Shown: positions 17,355 to 26,439 of the stretch, piece by piece | How the letters are laid out: each line of letters opens with the position of its first letter | How positions within the stretch are numbered: position 1 is the first letter of the stretch | Assembly: GCA_026225235.1 (NCBI GenBank) | Contig: JAMFSK010000200.1 | Location: 1 to 64,000, forward strand | Source of the DNA: Burkholderiales bacterium | Lineage (GTDB): Bacteria; Pseudomonadota; Gammaproteobacteria; Burkholderiales; Burkholderiaceae | Direction: 5' to 3' | DNA length: 64,000 bases | Translations under genes and position numbers: made by a program | The notes under the pieces: model-generated | Database searches by the model: none | Told to the model about the DNA's origin: nothing | Seen by the model: only the letters and a program-made list of their open reading frames with translations

Positions 17355-18197
17355 ATGAGCTATGTCGTGGCAGTGATCGCACCGGGCGCAATGGGAAGCG
17401 CTATCGGGAAGCGACTTTGTGAAAACGGCGCCAAGGTCCGCACCTCTTTGAAAGGCCGCGGAGACGCCTCGCGTGCACGTGCCGATGCGTCAGGCATGGA
17501 AGATGTCGAAGATTCGCTCATCGCAAGTTCGGATTTCATCCTGTCGGTTGTGCCTCCCGCCGAAGCCTTGGGACTGGTCACGCGGCTCGCCCCGGAATTG
17601 GAACGGGCAAAACGCAAGCCGATCTTTATCGATTGCAATGCCGTCAGCCCGCAAAGCGTCGCGGCGATCGGCGATGTTGTCGCCGCTAGCGGCACGCCCT
17701 TTGTCGATGGGTGCATCATCGGCTCCCCGCCGAAACCAGGTGCTCAAAGTCCGGCGTTCTATGTGTCGGGGCCTTCCGCACGAGATGTCTCGGTGCTCAC
17801 CCAACTAGGACTGGACATCCGGCATCTCGAGGCGCCCATTGGCGCGGCCTCGGCACTTAAAATGTCTTACGCCGGTATCACCAAGGGGCTGGTCGGACTG
17901 GCCGCAGCCATGATTCTTTCTGCCGACCGAGCGGGTGCAGGCCCCGCTCTCCGGGAAGAGCTAGAGAGAAGCCAACCTGCGCTGCTCAAAAGGTTCATGA
18001 CCACATTGCCAGAAATGTATCCGAAGGCTTACCGATGGGTCGCGGAAATGCAGGAGATCGCCCAGTTCGCCGGAGACGACCATGCGGCGCAAGCGATCTA
18101 TAGCGGCTTGGCCTCTCTCTATGCGCAGTTAGCCCAGGACCAAGAGACAGATCGGACTGAAATTGGCTCGATCGACAGGTTTCTTGCTTCTCGCTAG
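17355..18197 (+). CDS. NAD(P)-binding dehydrogenase with DUF1932 C-terminal domain
   Basis: 280 residues from ATG 17355. The N-terminal Rossmann domain (VAVIAPGAMGSAIGKRL) resembles 3-hydroxyisobutyrate and 6-phosphogluconate dehydrogenases. The segment DFILSVVPPAEALGL and the substrate-loop region DGCIIGSPPKPG follow. The helical C-terminus with LKMSYAGITKGLVGLAAAMIL matches the DUF1932-type group and carries the conserved Lys. Start chosen because residues upstream lack a sensible Rossmann start. Substrate is probably a 3-hydroxyacid; no neighbour clarifies it. Confidence 0.82.
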   Translation: MSYVVAVIAPGAMGSAIGKRLCENGAKVRTSLKGRGDASRARADASGMEDVEDSLIASSDFILSVVPPAEALGLVTRLAPELERAKRKPIFIDCNAVSPQSVAAIGDVVAASGTPFVDGCIIGSPPKPGAQSPAFYVSGPSARDVSVLTQLGLDIRHLEAPIGAASALKMSYAGITKGLVGLAAAMILSADRAGAGPALREELERSQPALLKRFMTTLPEMYPKAYRWVAEMQEIAQFAGDDHAAQAIYSGLASLYAQLAQDQETDRTEIGSIDRFLASR

Positions 18198-18305
18198 TCG
18201 AATTGAATCGTCGGCTTGACTCATCGGCGTGACTCGGCGCCTTGACCGCTTGCCTCGACCCGTTGGCCGTCCGTGACTTGCGAGATTTTCGCCACGCAGT
18301 GAAGT

Positions 18306-18336
18306 CCTTATATCGATATCGCTATCCGATATAAGG
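18306..18336. promoter_or_regulatory. perfect 10-bp inverted repeat, candidate operator
   Basis: CCTTATATCG-N11-CGATATAAGG, 88 nt upstream of the sulfonate-type binding-protein gene at 18424. The arms are A/T-rich and perfect; a one-turn-separated dyad like this suits a dimeric regulator. No T-run, so a terminator for the dehydrogenase is less likely. Confidence 0.5.
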
Positions 18337-18423
18337 CGCTACCTTGACGTCCCTTAGTATCGACGACGGCGAACTACTCGAGGCCCAACGAACATCGAGC
18401 AATCACGGATTTTCCCGACTTTA

Positions 18424-19491
18424 ATGAACTCTCCTATGCGTGACAGCGTTTTCACGCGCATGCGTTTGCGCGGCAAACGCACTGCCGCAGCGGCGACGCT
18501 TGCGATTTTCGCTTCTGGCTTTGCCTCGACGATCTTGACCTCTGTGCCCGCGCAAGCCGAGGGGAAAATACGTGTCGCGGAGCAATTCGGCGTTGTGTAC
18601 TTGCTGCTCAATATTGCGCGCGACCAGCAATTGATCGAGAAGGAAGGCAAAAAGCTTGGTGTTGACGTCAACGTTGAGTGGACCCGCCTTTCGGGCGGCG
18701 CCGAGATCAACAACGCCCTGCTTTCGGGCGCGATCGACATCGGCGGCGCGGGGGTCGGTCCGCTTCTGACGATCTGGGATCGCACCTATGGCAAACAAAA
18801 TGTCAAAGGTGTGGCCTCGCTGGGCAGCTTCCCCTACTACCTCATCTCGACAAATCCGGCCGTGCACACCATCGCGGATCTGAGCGAGAAAGACCGCATC
18901 GCGTTGCCAGCGGTTTCGGTCTCGGTCCAGTCGCGCATCCTGCAGATGGCAGCCGCTCGTCAATGGGGCGACGCGCAGTATCAGAAGCTCGACAGCCTGA
19001 CACTCGCGATCTCGCACCCCGACGCCGCCGCGGCGATCATCGCCGGGGGGACAGAGATCAACGCTCACTTCGGCAATCCCCCGTTCCAGGAACAGGAGTT
19101 AGCCGGCAACCCCAAGGCGCATATCGTACTGAGCTCATACGATGTACTCGGTCGCCCGGCATCGGCGACGGTGCTCTATGCGACACAGAAGTTTCATGAC
19201 GACAACCCGAAGACCTATCAGGCGTTCGTTGCCGCGCTTGCCGATGCGGCGCAGTTTGCGAGCGCCCATCCTGATGAAGCGGTGGACATCTATCTGAAGG
19301 TCAATCAGGCAAAACTCGACCGGGCGTTGTTACTCAAAGTGCTCAAGAATCCCGACGTACATCTGACTGTGACGCCCCAAAACACATTCCCGCTCGCGCA
19401 ATTCATGGCGCGTGTCGGTGCGATCCATACGAAACCGAAGACCTGGCAAGACTATTTCTTCGCGAACCCGCTGCTCGGGCAAGGTGGCTGA
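18424..19491 (+). CDS. taurine/sulfonate/nitrate-type ABC binding protein (TauA/SsuA-like)
   Basis: Periplasmic receptor of 355 residues. A long signal peptide ends at SVPAQA around residue 45. The fold is NMT1/SsuA-like: KIRVAEQFGVVYLLLNIARD, SGAEINNALLSGAIDIGGAGVGPLL, GKQNVKGVASLGSFPYYLI and the repeated domain with AHPDEAVDIYLKV. It is a stand-alone gene; no matching SsuB/SsuC pair is in the window, so it must use a transporter elsewhere or one of the local systems. Preceded by a perfect dyad at 18306-18336. Confidence 0.87.
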   Translation: MNSPMRDSVFTRMRLRGKRTAAAATLAIFASGFASTILTSVPAQAEGKIRVAEQFGVVYLLLNIARDQQLIEKEGKKLGVDVNVEWTRLSGGAEINNALLSGAIDIGGAGVGPLLTIWDRTYGKQNVKGVASLGSFPYYLISTNPAVHTIADLSEKDRIALPAVSVSVQSRILQMAAARQWGDAQYQKLDSLTLAISHPDAAAAIIAGGTEINAHFGNPPFQEQELAGNPKAHIVLSSYDVLGRPASATVLYATQKFHDDNPKTYQAFVAALADAAQFASAHPDEAVDIYLKVNQAKLDRALLLKVLKNPDVHLTVTPQNTFPLAQFMARVGAIHTKPKTWQDYFFANPLLGQGG

Positions 19492-19520
19492 CCGCTGTAC
19501 GCTAACACGACGCGTACCTT

Positions 19521-20474
19521 CTACGGTGCGGCCGTTCTCTTGGGTGGGGTGTCGTGATAGCGCCCCCACACGCGGCGAAAATCACGTACCGAAGCGAATC
19601 CAGATTTTTCCGCCACGCGCTCTATCGTCAGTTCCGAGCCTTCCAGGAGTTGCTGTGCGCGGGCTACGCGCAGACTCTGTTGATAGGCCAAAACGGTGGT
19701 TCCCGCGTGTTCCGCGAACAATCGACTGAGATGCCTGGGGCTGACATGTGCGGCCCGTGCGAGGTCGGCCACATTCCACGGACGGGCGGGATCTTGAGAG
19801 ATGGCATCCTGCGCCAGATGTACCGCCGGATGTAGATGGTTTCGATGAGCAAGCCACGGCGACATTTGGGTCGCTTCGCCAGCGCGGCGCTGATAGACCA
19901 CTTGTCGACGCGCGACATCGGCAGCCAATTCTCCGCCGGCGTAGTGTTCGATCAGATAGAGCGACAGATCGATGCCAGCCGTAATGCCGGCGCTTGTCAG
20001 CACATCGCCTTCGTCGACGAACAGACAATCGTCCTGAATTCGAGCCATGGGCTCAACGCGCCTGAGCAAGTCGACCAAACCAAAGTGCGTCGTGCAGCGC
20101 CGGCCTGCAAGGCGACCCGCGCGGGCTAGCAGCACTGCGCCCGAGCAAATGCTGGCGATGCGCGTATCGGCAGTCGGTACGGTTTTGAGCCAATGCGTGA
20201 CTGCGTCGTAGGGTTCGCTCGTACCGGGTTCCGGCGTTTCGGTCGTTCCCACGACTATCACCAGACTATTCGGGGGCAACTTGTCCGGAAGAGGAGCGAG
20301 CCCATCGAGTGCTATGCCGACGGATGTCATCGCCCTGGGAAGCGGCCCACAATGATGCAACTCAAACGGTGCGCCCGATTCCGCTGCCATACGCAGGGTC
20401 TCTGCAGGGCCCGCATAGTCGAGCATCAACACGGGGGGCGTGAGCACGAACCATACGGAGGTTTTCATGCTCAT
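19521..20474 (-). CDS. GlxA-type AraC regulator (DJ-1/PfpI domain plus AraC HTH)
   Basis: 317 residues. The N-terminal half (VWFVLTPPVLMLDYAGPAET to about residue 180) is a DJ-1/PfpI-like class-I amidotransferase fold with the elbow ASICSGAVLLARAG, keeping the Cys. The C-terminal AraC domain carries two helix-turn-helices (WNVADLARAAHVSPRHLSRL and IERVAEKSGFASVRDFRRVW). Such GlxA/FtrA-like regulators usually control a neighbouring catabolic gene. Its start overlaps the stop of the isochorismatase gene by 4 nt (20471-20474), so the two are cotranscribed and may be functionally linked. Confidence 0.92.
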   Translation of the reverse strand: MSMKTSVWFVLTPPVLMLDYAGPAETLRMAAESGAPFELHHCGPLPRAMTSVGIALDGLAPLPDKLPPNSLVIVVGTTETPEPGTSEPYDAVTHWLKTVPTADTRIASICSGAVLLARAGRLAGRRCTTHFGLVDLLRRVEPMARIQDDCLFVDEGDVLTSAGITAGIDLSLYLIEHYAGGELAADVARRQVVYQRRAGEATQMSPWLAHRNHLHPAVHLAQDAISQDPARPWNVADLARAAHVSPRHLSRLFAEHAGTTVLAYQQSLRVARAQQLLEGSELTIERVAEKSGFASVRDFRRVWGRYHDTPPKRTAAP

Positions 20475-21049
20475 GCGGCCCGTCGCGTTTGCCAGCCGGT
20501 CAGCGCGTCATCGACGCTGGCGATTCGTGCGAAGCGCTGCGCCAATACCAGTTCCGTGTGCGCCTTGATTTCCCCAGGTGAATACACGCGGCCGGTAACG
20601 GCGTGCGTCATGGGAAAGGTAAGCGTCGCATCGGTCACGTAGTCCACGGCGTAACCGATGTCCGACGCGACGCGTGTCGTGGTCTCGCAGCACTGTTCGG
20701 TGCGAATGCCGGTGATGACGAGATGCCCGATATGATGGCGACGCAGCCAAAGGTCAAGACCAGTATCGGTGAATGCATTGTGCGTGTGCTTTTCGAATAC
20801 GGCATCTGGCGCGTCCGGCAGCCAGTCGAGCGGTCTGACAAGGCCGGACTCCCGGGTGAACGAGGGAAGTTTGCCGACATGAAAGACGTGGATAACGGAA
20901 ACCGCGTTCTCGCGTGCGCCGCGTTCCAGGCGCAGGACTGCGTCCCTGAAGGCCGGCAAATCCGCTTCGGACCAATCGGGTGTATGACGAAACGATTCTT
21001 GTACATCGATGACGATAAGTGCCGACTGGGCGGCGTTGAGCACGGACAT
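20471..21049 (-). CDS. isochorismatase-family cysteine hydrolase
   Basis: 192 residues, the normal size for this superfamily. Catalytic residues are visible: the Asp in ALIVIDVQESF, the Lys in FEKHTHNAF and the Cys in VITGIRTEQCCETTTRVA (tandem Cys). Family members hydrolyse isochorismate, nicotinamide, N-carbamoylsarcosine and similar amides. First gene of a two-gene operon with the GlxA-type regulator, so it is probably the enzyme that regulator serves. Substrate unknown. Confidence 0.9.
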   Translation of the reverse strand: MSVLNAAQSALIVIDVQESFRHTPDWSEADLPAFRDAVLRLERGARENAVSVIHVFHVGKLPSFTRESGLVRPLDWLPDAPDAVFEKHTHNAFTDTGLDLWLRRHHIGHLVITGIRTEQCCETTTRVASDIGYAVDYVTDATLTFPMTHAVTGRVYSPGEIKAHTELVLAQRFARIASVDDALTGWQTRRAA

Positions 21050-21320
21050 TTCTTGAACTCCCCAGGTAAGAGAATTTCATCATAGATGCAGATATGATTG
21101 GCATCCAGAGCCTTTGCAGACAGGAAGAGGACAAAATCGGCCACGCTATCGCAACACATTGGCGAGCTTTTTACGAGCCGCCCACAGGTAGGGTGGCCTC
21201 ATCTCAGAACGGATATAAAGCAGAGGGGCGCTACTACACGCGTCTCATGCACGGGCAAAAAACTGTCGCCCAGAAACGAGGTCGAGCTAGGAAGGCATCC
21301 ATCTTTTTGAGGAGAGAACC
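21050..21320. other. divergent intergenic region
   Basis: About 270 bp between the isochorismatase (minus) and HAD-hydrolase (plus) genes. GAGGAGAGAACC before ATG 21321 is a strong ribosome-binding site. I see no repeat or structured RNA. Confidence 0.4.
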
Positions 21321-22115
21321 ATGCAATTGCTGTCCACCGCACCGGACAAAACCTTCCATTCGGTGCGCTTCGTCCTTACGGACATGGATGAAACCCTGAC
21401 CTATCAGGGCAGGTTATCCGCCGCGACTTATACGGCACTCGAACAACTACAAACCGTCGGCATCAAGGTTATTCCCGTCACCGCCGCGCCCGCGGGCTGG
21501 TGCGATCAGATGGCAAGGATGTGGCCGGTGGACGGGGTGATCGGCGAGAACGGCGGTCTGTTCTTCCGGCGCACGCCGAACGGGCACGGCATCGTGCGCA
21601 CGTTTTGGCACGAGCAGGATCAATTGTCAGAAGTCCGCGACACACTCCATGCCATCGGTCGCCGCGTGCAAGAGCAGATACCCGAGGCCACCTACGCGGA
21701 CGATCAGCCGTTCCGGCTCACCAGTCTGGCTTTCGCCCAGCCGCAGGACAAGGGCGTTGCACAGCGCCTGGTCGAAGCGCTGCGAGCCGAAGGCGCAGAA
21801 ACGACGATCAACAACCTTTGGATACTGGGATGGCTGGGCGGCTACGACAAGCTGGCGATGACGCGGCGTGTCATGACAGAGACTTTTGGCATCGATATCG
21901 ACACGGATCGGGGTGCCGTGCTCTATACCGGTGATTCGACCAACGATGCCCCAATGTTTGGCTTCTTCCACCACACCGTAGGCGTCAGCACGGTGCGACA
22001 GTACCTGTCGGACCTTCCCAAACCACCGAAGTGGATCACCGCCGGACCCGGTGGCACAGGCTTCGTCGAAGCGGCGGAAGCTGTCATCGCCGACCGCCCG
22101 CACCGGGCCGTCTGA
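21321..22115 (+). CDS. HAD-superfamily phosphatase (Cof/HAD-IIB type)
   Basis: 264 residues with all four HAD motifs: motif I VLTDMDETLTYQG (nucleophile and acid Asp), motif II IPVTAAPAGW, motif III Lys in GGYDKLAM, and motif IV YTGDSTNDAPMF. The cap between motifs II and III (GENGGLFFRRT onwards) is type IIB, as in sugar phosphatases and mannosyl-3-phosphoglycerate phosphatase. Start supported by GAGGAG upstream. It is isolated, with no neighbour that reveals its phosphorylated substrate. Confidence 0.9.
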   Translation: MQLLSTAPDKTFHSVRFVLTDMDETLTYQGRLSAATYTALEQLQTVGIKVIPVTAAPAGWCDQMARMWPVDGVIGENGGLFFRRTPNGHGIVRTFWHEQDQLSEVRDTLHAIGRRVQEQIPEATYADDQPFRLTSLAFAQPQDKGVAQRLVEALRAEGAETTINNLWILGWLGGYDKLAMTRRVMTETFGIDIDTDRGAVLYTGDSTNDAPMFGFFHHTVGVSTVRQYLSDLPKPPKWITAGPGGTGFVEAAEAVIADRPHRAV

Positions 22116-22293
22116 CCCCGCGCATCGGGCACAGGATGGCTCCATCAAGCGGCACCGATCGCCGCGCAGCCAATGAGTCCGCGCACGCATCGATATGGAC
22201 CCGCGACTGAAAAGAATTCCCGAAATGCGCATTTGCGAATTCCGTCTGCGGTGACTAGATTAACTGGTCATCCCTCTCGCGGAAGGTCCGGCA

Positions 22294-22575
22294 ATGCAAA
22301 ACCTTTTAGTCGATCAAGCCTCATCGCTATTCGCGCGCATGCAGCGCTGGTTGCATCTCGATGCTCTCGACGATCATATGCCACCATGCCCTTGCGACGT
22401 CGCCACTGCAGCGAGCGCGTCAGCCGGTGAGTCGGATCCACACGCCAGCCGCGATCATGACCGGATCGAACGCGCAGCGATTTATGCAGTCGGTGGCTAC
22501 TTCCATTCAGGTTTTCCTGCCGATGCGTTTGTCCACTTTTCCGACATCTGGCTCGACGGCGATGGCAAATACTGA
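22294..22575 (+). CDS. small hypothetical protein
   Basis: Open frame of 93 residues with GGAAGG about 8 nt before the ATG and coding-like composition. It has no signal peptide or membrane segment. It contains a CPC motif (PPCPCDVAT) and an acidic/aromatic C-terminus (FVHFSDIWLDGDGKY). It is 47 nt upstream of the CmcJ/NvfI-like gene and may be cotranscribed with it. I do not recognise a family; it could be a non-coding frame. Confidence 0.5.
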   Translation: MQNLLVDQASSLFARMQRWLHLDALDDHMPPCPCDVATAASASAGESDPHASRDHDRIERAAIYAVGGYFHSGFPADAFVHFSDIWLDGDGKY

Positions 22576-22622
22576 CCCCACACAACATATGGTTTTTGGA
22601 TCGTCCGAGGAGAGCGAGCATC

Positions 22623-23468
22623 ATGAGTGAAGTCGTCAGCAATGTGACCCGGAATGTGGCTCAGGCCGTCGAGGCTGATCTGAACTATCTGGCGTCGAAC
22701 AGCGCACACCCGGTCACCTATACGTACGAACCGCCCGAGGGAATACCGGAACGGACCGGCGAATATCGCCTGTTTCGCGTGCCAATCACCAACGCGCGCA
22801 TCACGCCTCCACCGGGCGGTTTTTCACTGGATCGCAATGGATTTGAATTGCATGCGCATGCGAGTGAAGTCACCGTCTTCTCAGATCCGGCAGTCATCGA
22901 GGCCCGCTACTATCCCGAGACCGATGCCTTGCTCAAGCGATTGACCGGCGCCAGCAAGGTGGTGATCTTCGATCACACCTTACGCGACGGCGCCGCCGAT
23001 CGACGCGCGCAGGGCGTAAGAGAGCCGGTCAAGTATGTGCATAACGATCAGACATTCGTGTCTGGGCCACGGCGCGTTCGGGATCACCTCCCGCCCGAAG
23101 AGGCCGAAAAGCGCCTGAAAGGTCGCTTTGCGATCGTCAATGTCTGGCGTCCGATCGGCGAGGTCGTCGAATCGTCACCGCTCGCGCTTTGCGATTCGAG
23201 GAGCATTTGGCGCAGTGATCTGGTGCCCTCCGATCTCGTCTATCGTGACAAGGTCGGTGAAACCTACGCCTTCAAATTCAATCGTGCGCACCGCTGGTAC
23301 TATTTTCCCCGTCTCACGCCCGAAGAAGTCCTGCTGCTCAAGATCTATGATTCGGACGAAAAGGTACAGGCGCGCCTGACCGCTCATACAGCGTTCGATG
23401 ATCCGACCACGCCAGCGGATGCTCCACCGCGACGCAGTATCGAACTGCGTGCGTTGTTGTTCTTCTGA
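22623..23468 (+). CDS. CmcJ/NvfI-family oxidoreductase
   Basis: 281 residues from ATG 22623, with GAGGAG upstream. It matches the CmcJ/NvfI group: RYYPETDALLKRLTGASKVVIFDHTLR, then PVKYVHNDQTFVSGPRRV, GRFAIVNVWRPIGE and SSPLALCDSRS. Fungal NvfI is an Fe(II)/2-oxoglutarate oxygenase and CmcJ takes part in cephamycin 7-alpha modification. The His of VHNDQT is a candidate metal ligand. It lies just before a dipeptide-type binding protein and a DszB-like desulfinase, so oxidation of an imported sulfur compound is a reasonable guess, not shown. Confidence 0.82.
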   Translation: MSEVVSNVTRNVAQAVEADLNYLASNSAHPVTYTYEPPEGIPERTGEYRLFRVPITNARITPPPGGFSLDRNGFELHAHASEVTVFSDPAVIEARYYPETDALLKRLTGASKVVIFDHTLRDGAADRRAQGVREPVKYVHNDQTFVSGPRRVRDHLPPEEAEKRLKGRFAIVNVWRPIGEVVESSPLALCDSRSIWRSDLVPSDLVYRDKVGETYAFKFNRAHRWYYFPRLTPEEVLLLKIYDSDEKVQARLTAHTAFDDPTTPADAPPRRSIELRALLFF

Positions 23469-23591
23469 GTGTTCTTCCGAGCGAAGCGAAATCTTCCGCA
23501 CCGCGGGCGCTGCTGAATGACCATCGCCAACGTCCTCTCCAGCCCGAGTGGGCTTTCGTTCGCCGCGACAAAGTGAGCCACAACCGAATCC

Positions 23592-25193
23592 ATGAGTCTC
23601 GATCGACGCCTGTTCCTCCAACGCACCCTATGGACTTGGGCCGGCCTCTCGGCCGGCATCACTGGATCGGCCCGGGCTGAAACGCCCACGAAGGGCGGCA
23701 CGCTGGTTCTCGCACAATATCCGGAACCCCCCACCCTCACAAGCGCGCTAACGACCGCTGGCCCCACACAGTCCATTTCCGCCAAGCTGTTCGACGGTCT
23801 GCTTCGCTACGGACCCGACCTCGCTCCTCAGCCCGGATTGGCGACGCATTGGGACGTGAGTGCGGACTATCTGAGCATTACGTTCAAGCTGCGGCCAGGT
23901 GTACGCTGGCACGATGGCACGCCCTTCACGTCTGACGACGTTGCCTTCTCCTTACTTCAGGTCTGGAGGCGATACCATAGTCGCGGGCGTTCGACTTTCG
24001 CGAATGTGGTCGCCGTCGATACGCCGGATCCGCTGACAGCAGTGCTGCGGCTCTCAAAGCCGGCTCCGTATATTCTCAGCGCGATGATGTCGGTCGAGTC
24101 CCAGGTGATTCCAAAGCACCGCTACGCAGGCACTGACATCCTCAACAATCCCTTGAACAGCGCGCCCATTGGCACCGGACCGTTTCGCTTCAAGAGTTGG
24201 ACCCGCGGTAGCAATATCGTGCTCGAGCGCAATCCGGACTACTGGGACCCCGGCAAGCCACATCTCGACCAAATCGTGTTTCGGATCATGCCAGAACCCG
24301 ACGGCGTAGTGGCCGCGCTGGAGACGGGCTCGGTCCATCTGGCCGCGGCCGGCACCATCCCGCAAAGCGCGGTCACACAGCTCGGCCACGAGCCCTCTCT
24401 GACGTTGATCACACGCGGCACTGACTTTTCGGTGGGCCTCAACGCGTTCGAATTCAACCTCGACCGCCCCTTCTTTCGCGATGTACGCGTGCGGCAGGCC
24501 ATCGCACATATGATCGACCGAGACTTCATCGTGAAGAATATTCTGTTCGGTTATGGCGTTGCCGCACAGGCCCCGATCCCGCCACAAATGACAGGGTTCT
24601 CCACCGACCAGGTCCCGCACTATCCGCACGATCCGCGCCGTGCCGAGGCACTCCTCGATGCGGCAGGTTTCCAACGCGGAGCCGATGGCGTGCGGCTGTC
24701 GTTCACCCACGATGCGCTGCCGTCGAGCGGCTTCACGCAAACCGCGCAGTTCATCCGCGCCTCGCTCGCGCGGATTGGCGTCAAAATGGAAATTCGCTCG
24801 ACCGACTACGGCGAGTTCGTCAACCGCGTCTACACTCAGCGCGATTTTGATACGACACTGTACGGTGCCACGGCGGGCCCCGATCCGGCGATTGGCACGC
24901 AGCGCTTCTACTGGTCGAACAACTTTCAGCCGGGTGTCGCTTTCTCGAACGGTGCGCACTATCGAAACACCGAAGTCGACCGCCTGCTCGAAACCGCACA
25001 GATTGAAACCGATGTCGTCAAACGGCGTGCGTTGTATGACCGCTTCCAGGTCATTGCACAGACCGACTTGCCGAGGATCCCGATTGTCTCGGCCTCCCTC
25101 TTCCTTTTATCGAGTCGGCGGGTCCGCGATGCAGTGACGTCGTTCGATGGCTTCTACGGCAATTTTGCCGACACGACGATCGCAGCCGCCTGA
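23592..25193 (+). CDS. dipeptide/oligopeptide-type ABC binding protein (Tat signal)
   Basis: SBP_bac_5 receptor, 533 residues. The N-terminus SLDRRLFLQRTLWTWAGLSA is a twin-arginine (RRLFLQ) signal, so export of the folded protein is likely. Core motifs are FDGLLRYGPDLAPQPGLATHW, YLSITFKLRPGVRWHDGTPF, NSAPIGTGPFRF and ERNPDYWD. It is a close paralogue of the protein at 45837 and more distant from the one at 38056. It has no permease beside it and probably shares the Dpp-type system at 39683-43525. Its neighbour on the opposite strand is a DszB-like desulfinase, so the ligand may be an organosulfur compound. Confidence 0.9.
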   Translation: MSLDRRLFLQRTLWTWAGLSAGITGSARAETPTKGGTLVLAQYPEPPTLTSALTTAGPTQSISAKLFDGLLRYGPDLAPQPGLATHWDVSADYLSITFKLRPGVRWHDGTPFTSDDVAFSLLQVWRRYHSRGRSTFANVVAVDTPDPLTAVLRLSKPAPYILSAMMSVESQVIPKHRYAGTDILNNPLNSAPIGTGPFRFKSWTRGSNIVLERNPDYWDPGKPHLDQIVFRIMPEPDGVVAALETGSVHLAAAGTIPQSAVTQLGHEPSLTLITRGTDFSVGLNAFEFNLDRPFFRDVRVRQAIAHMIDRDFIVKNILFGYGVAAQAPIPPQMTGFSTDQVPHYPHDPRRAEALLDAAGFQRGADGVRLSFTHDALPSSGFTQTAQFIRASLARIGVKMEIRSTDYGEFVNRVYTQRDFDTTLYGATAGPDPAIGTQRFYWSNNFQPGVAFSNGAHYRNTEVDRLLETAQIETDVVKRRALYDRFQVIAQTDLPRIPIVSASLFLLSSRRVRDAVTSFDGFYGNFADTTIAAA

Positions 25194-25239
25194 GTTACCC
25201 GACCACAGGCCGCCTCCCACGGAGCCCATCAAAAGGAAA

Positions 25240-25261
25240 GCGACGCGCAATCGCGCGTCGC
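25240..25261. terminator. bidirectional stem-loop terminator candidate
   Basis: Perfect 9-bp stem GCGACGCGC / GCGCGTCGC with loop AATC, centred between the convergent binding-protein and DszB-like genes. AAAAGGAAA precedes it, which read from the minus strand gives a short T-rich tail. Confidence 0.65.
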
Positions 25262-25289
25262 CTTCGATTGAAGCCGCGACCTCCGTGAC

Positions 25290-26330
25290 TCAGGCAGCCT
25301 GAAGCAGTTTGATCTCCTTCACCAGATGCTGTGCGATCGCCAGCGGTTCCCGAACGATCCACGCGTCGTAGTCAAAGTCCGCAGCCAGAAACCCCTCTTC
25401 CAGCAAAAACTTTTTCTGAGCAGCAAGACCCGTCAGATAGAGATCAGACAGCTTCGGCACGAGGCTGCGGTGCAGCGTATCGCCGAAACCACGGCGCACT
25501 TCCTGCTCGTGCGCCCCCGTCTCCGCCGCGATCGCCGTCACCACTTCGGCCGGATGGTGTTCAGCCCATTGCGCGGTACTCAGTAGCACCGCGAGGTAAC
25601 GCGCAACGAGTTCCGGATGCTCGATTGCGAGCTTGCGGTCGACGGTGATTGGACGCGGCGTGCCTGCGTTCACGCGCACGAACGGATCCGGGTCGGCGTT
25701 GATATCGACGATCGGACGCAGTCCGTGCTCGGCAATCAGCGTTGCACCCACCGCGCCCTTTGCGTAAATGGCGTCGACCGCGCCGGACAGCAGCGCTTCA
25801 GCCACGAGATGGCGTCGCTTCGGACGCTGGCCCTGCTCACGCAGATCGAATTCGGTATCGTCTTTGACCTCGACAAATTGCGCATCGCCGCGCTCGAGAC
25901 CACCCAGCCGCAGAGCGGTCAACAAGCCGCGCAAATCTTGTGCGCGCCCTACGTCGACGAGCCGCGTCGCGTGGCGCGGCAGGCCGAGTCGACGGCCCTT
26001 CAGCGTTGCGACGTCCTGGATGTCGCTGTCGGGGCGAACCAGAATGACCTGCTCCTCGTCGACCCACGTGATGCCCACCACGACAGTGTCCTGGCCGTTT
26101 GCGCGGGTCCAGATCGGCGGTACGTTGCCGCCCTCGCGAAAGCTGTTCTGCTGCGAATGATCGAAATGAGAGTTGCGCACCGCCTGGTCACCCGCGGCGC
26201 GAATTGATTTCAGTTCGATCCCCTGTCGCGCGAACTCGTCGTGCAGCCAGCGAAAATGCTGCGCAATGCCTGAGGTCGTCGGCACCGGGCAACGCGTATA
26301 CCAAAGCTCGGAAATCGTCTCTTGGCTCAT
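25290..26330 (-). CDS. DszB-like sulfinate desulfinase
   Basis: 346 residues without a signal peptide, so cytoplasmic despite a periplasmic-binding-protein fold. The DszB active-site triad (Cys27, His60, Arg70 in Rhodococcus) is matched by C14 in WYTRCPVP, H55 in NSHFDHS and R65 in SFREGGNVPP. The His-to-Arg spacing of 10 residues is the same as in DszB. DszB releases sulfite from an aryl sulfinate in the last step of the 4S pathway. Start supported by AGAGGA six nt upstream of ATG 26330. Paired with the binding protein at 23592. The exact sulfinate is unknown; a riboflavin- or sulfonate-binding role is the alternative. Confidence 0.75.
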   Translation of the reverse strand: MSQETISELWYTRCPVPTTSGIAQHFRWLHDEFARQGIELKSIRAAGDQAVRNSHFDHSQQNSFREGGNVPPIWTRANGQDTVVVGITWVDEEQVILVRPDSDIQDVATLKGRRLGLPRHATRLVDVGRAQDLRGLLTALRLGGLERGDAQFVEVKDDTEFDLREQGQRPKRRHLVAEALLSGAVDAIYAKGAVGATLIAEHGLRPIVDINADPDPFVRVNAGTPRPITVDRKLAIEHPELVARYLAVLLSTAQWAEHHPAEVVTAIAAETGAHEQEVRRGFGDTLHRSLVPKLSDLYLTGLAAQKKFLLEEGFLAADFDYDAWIVREPLAIAQHLVKEIKLLQAA

Positions 26331-26439
26331 GTCTGTCCTCTAGGTGAGTCTGCAAGGATGCGTCTGCGAAAAAATACGTCAGGCCGACAGGCTCGTCGAC
26401 GGCGTCCCACTGTGCGGCCAGCCGAACGTCAGTTGTAAC

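Noticed and set aside
18421-19068. 215-residue minus-strand frame opposite the sulfonate-type binding protein
   Set aside because: Lies antisense to a clear gene, is low-complexity in Arg/Asp, and shows no domain; typical of high-GC DNA.
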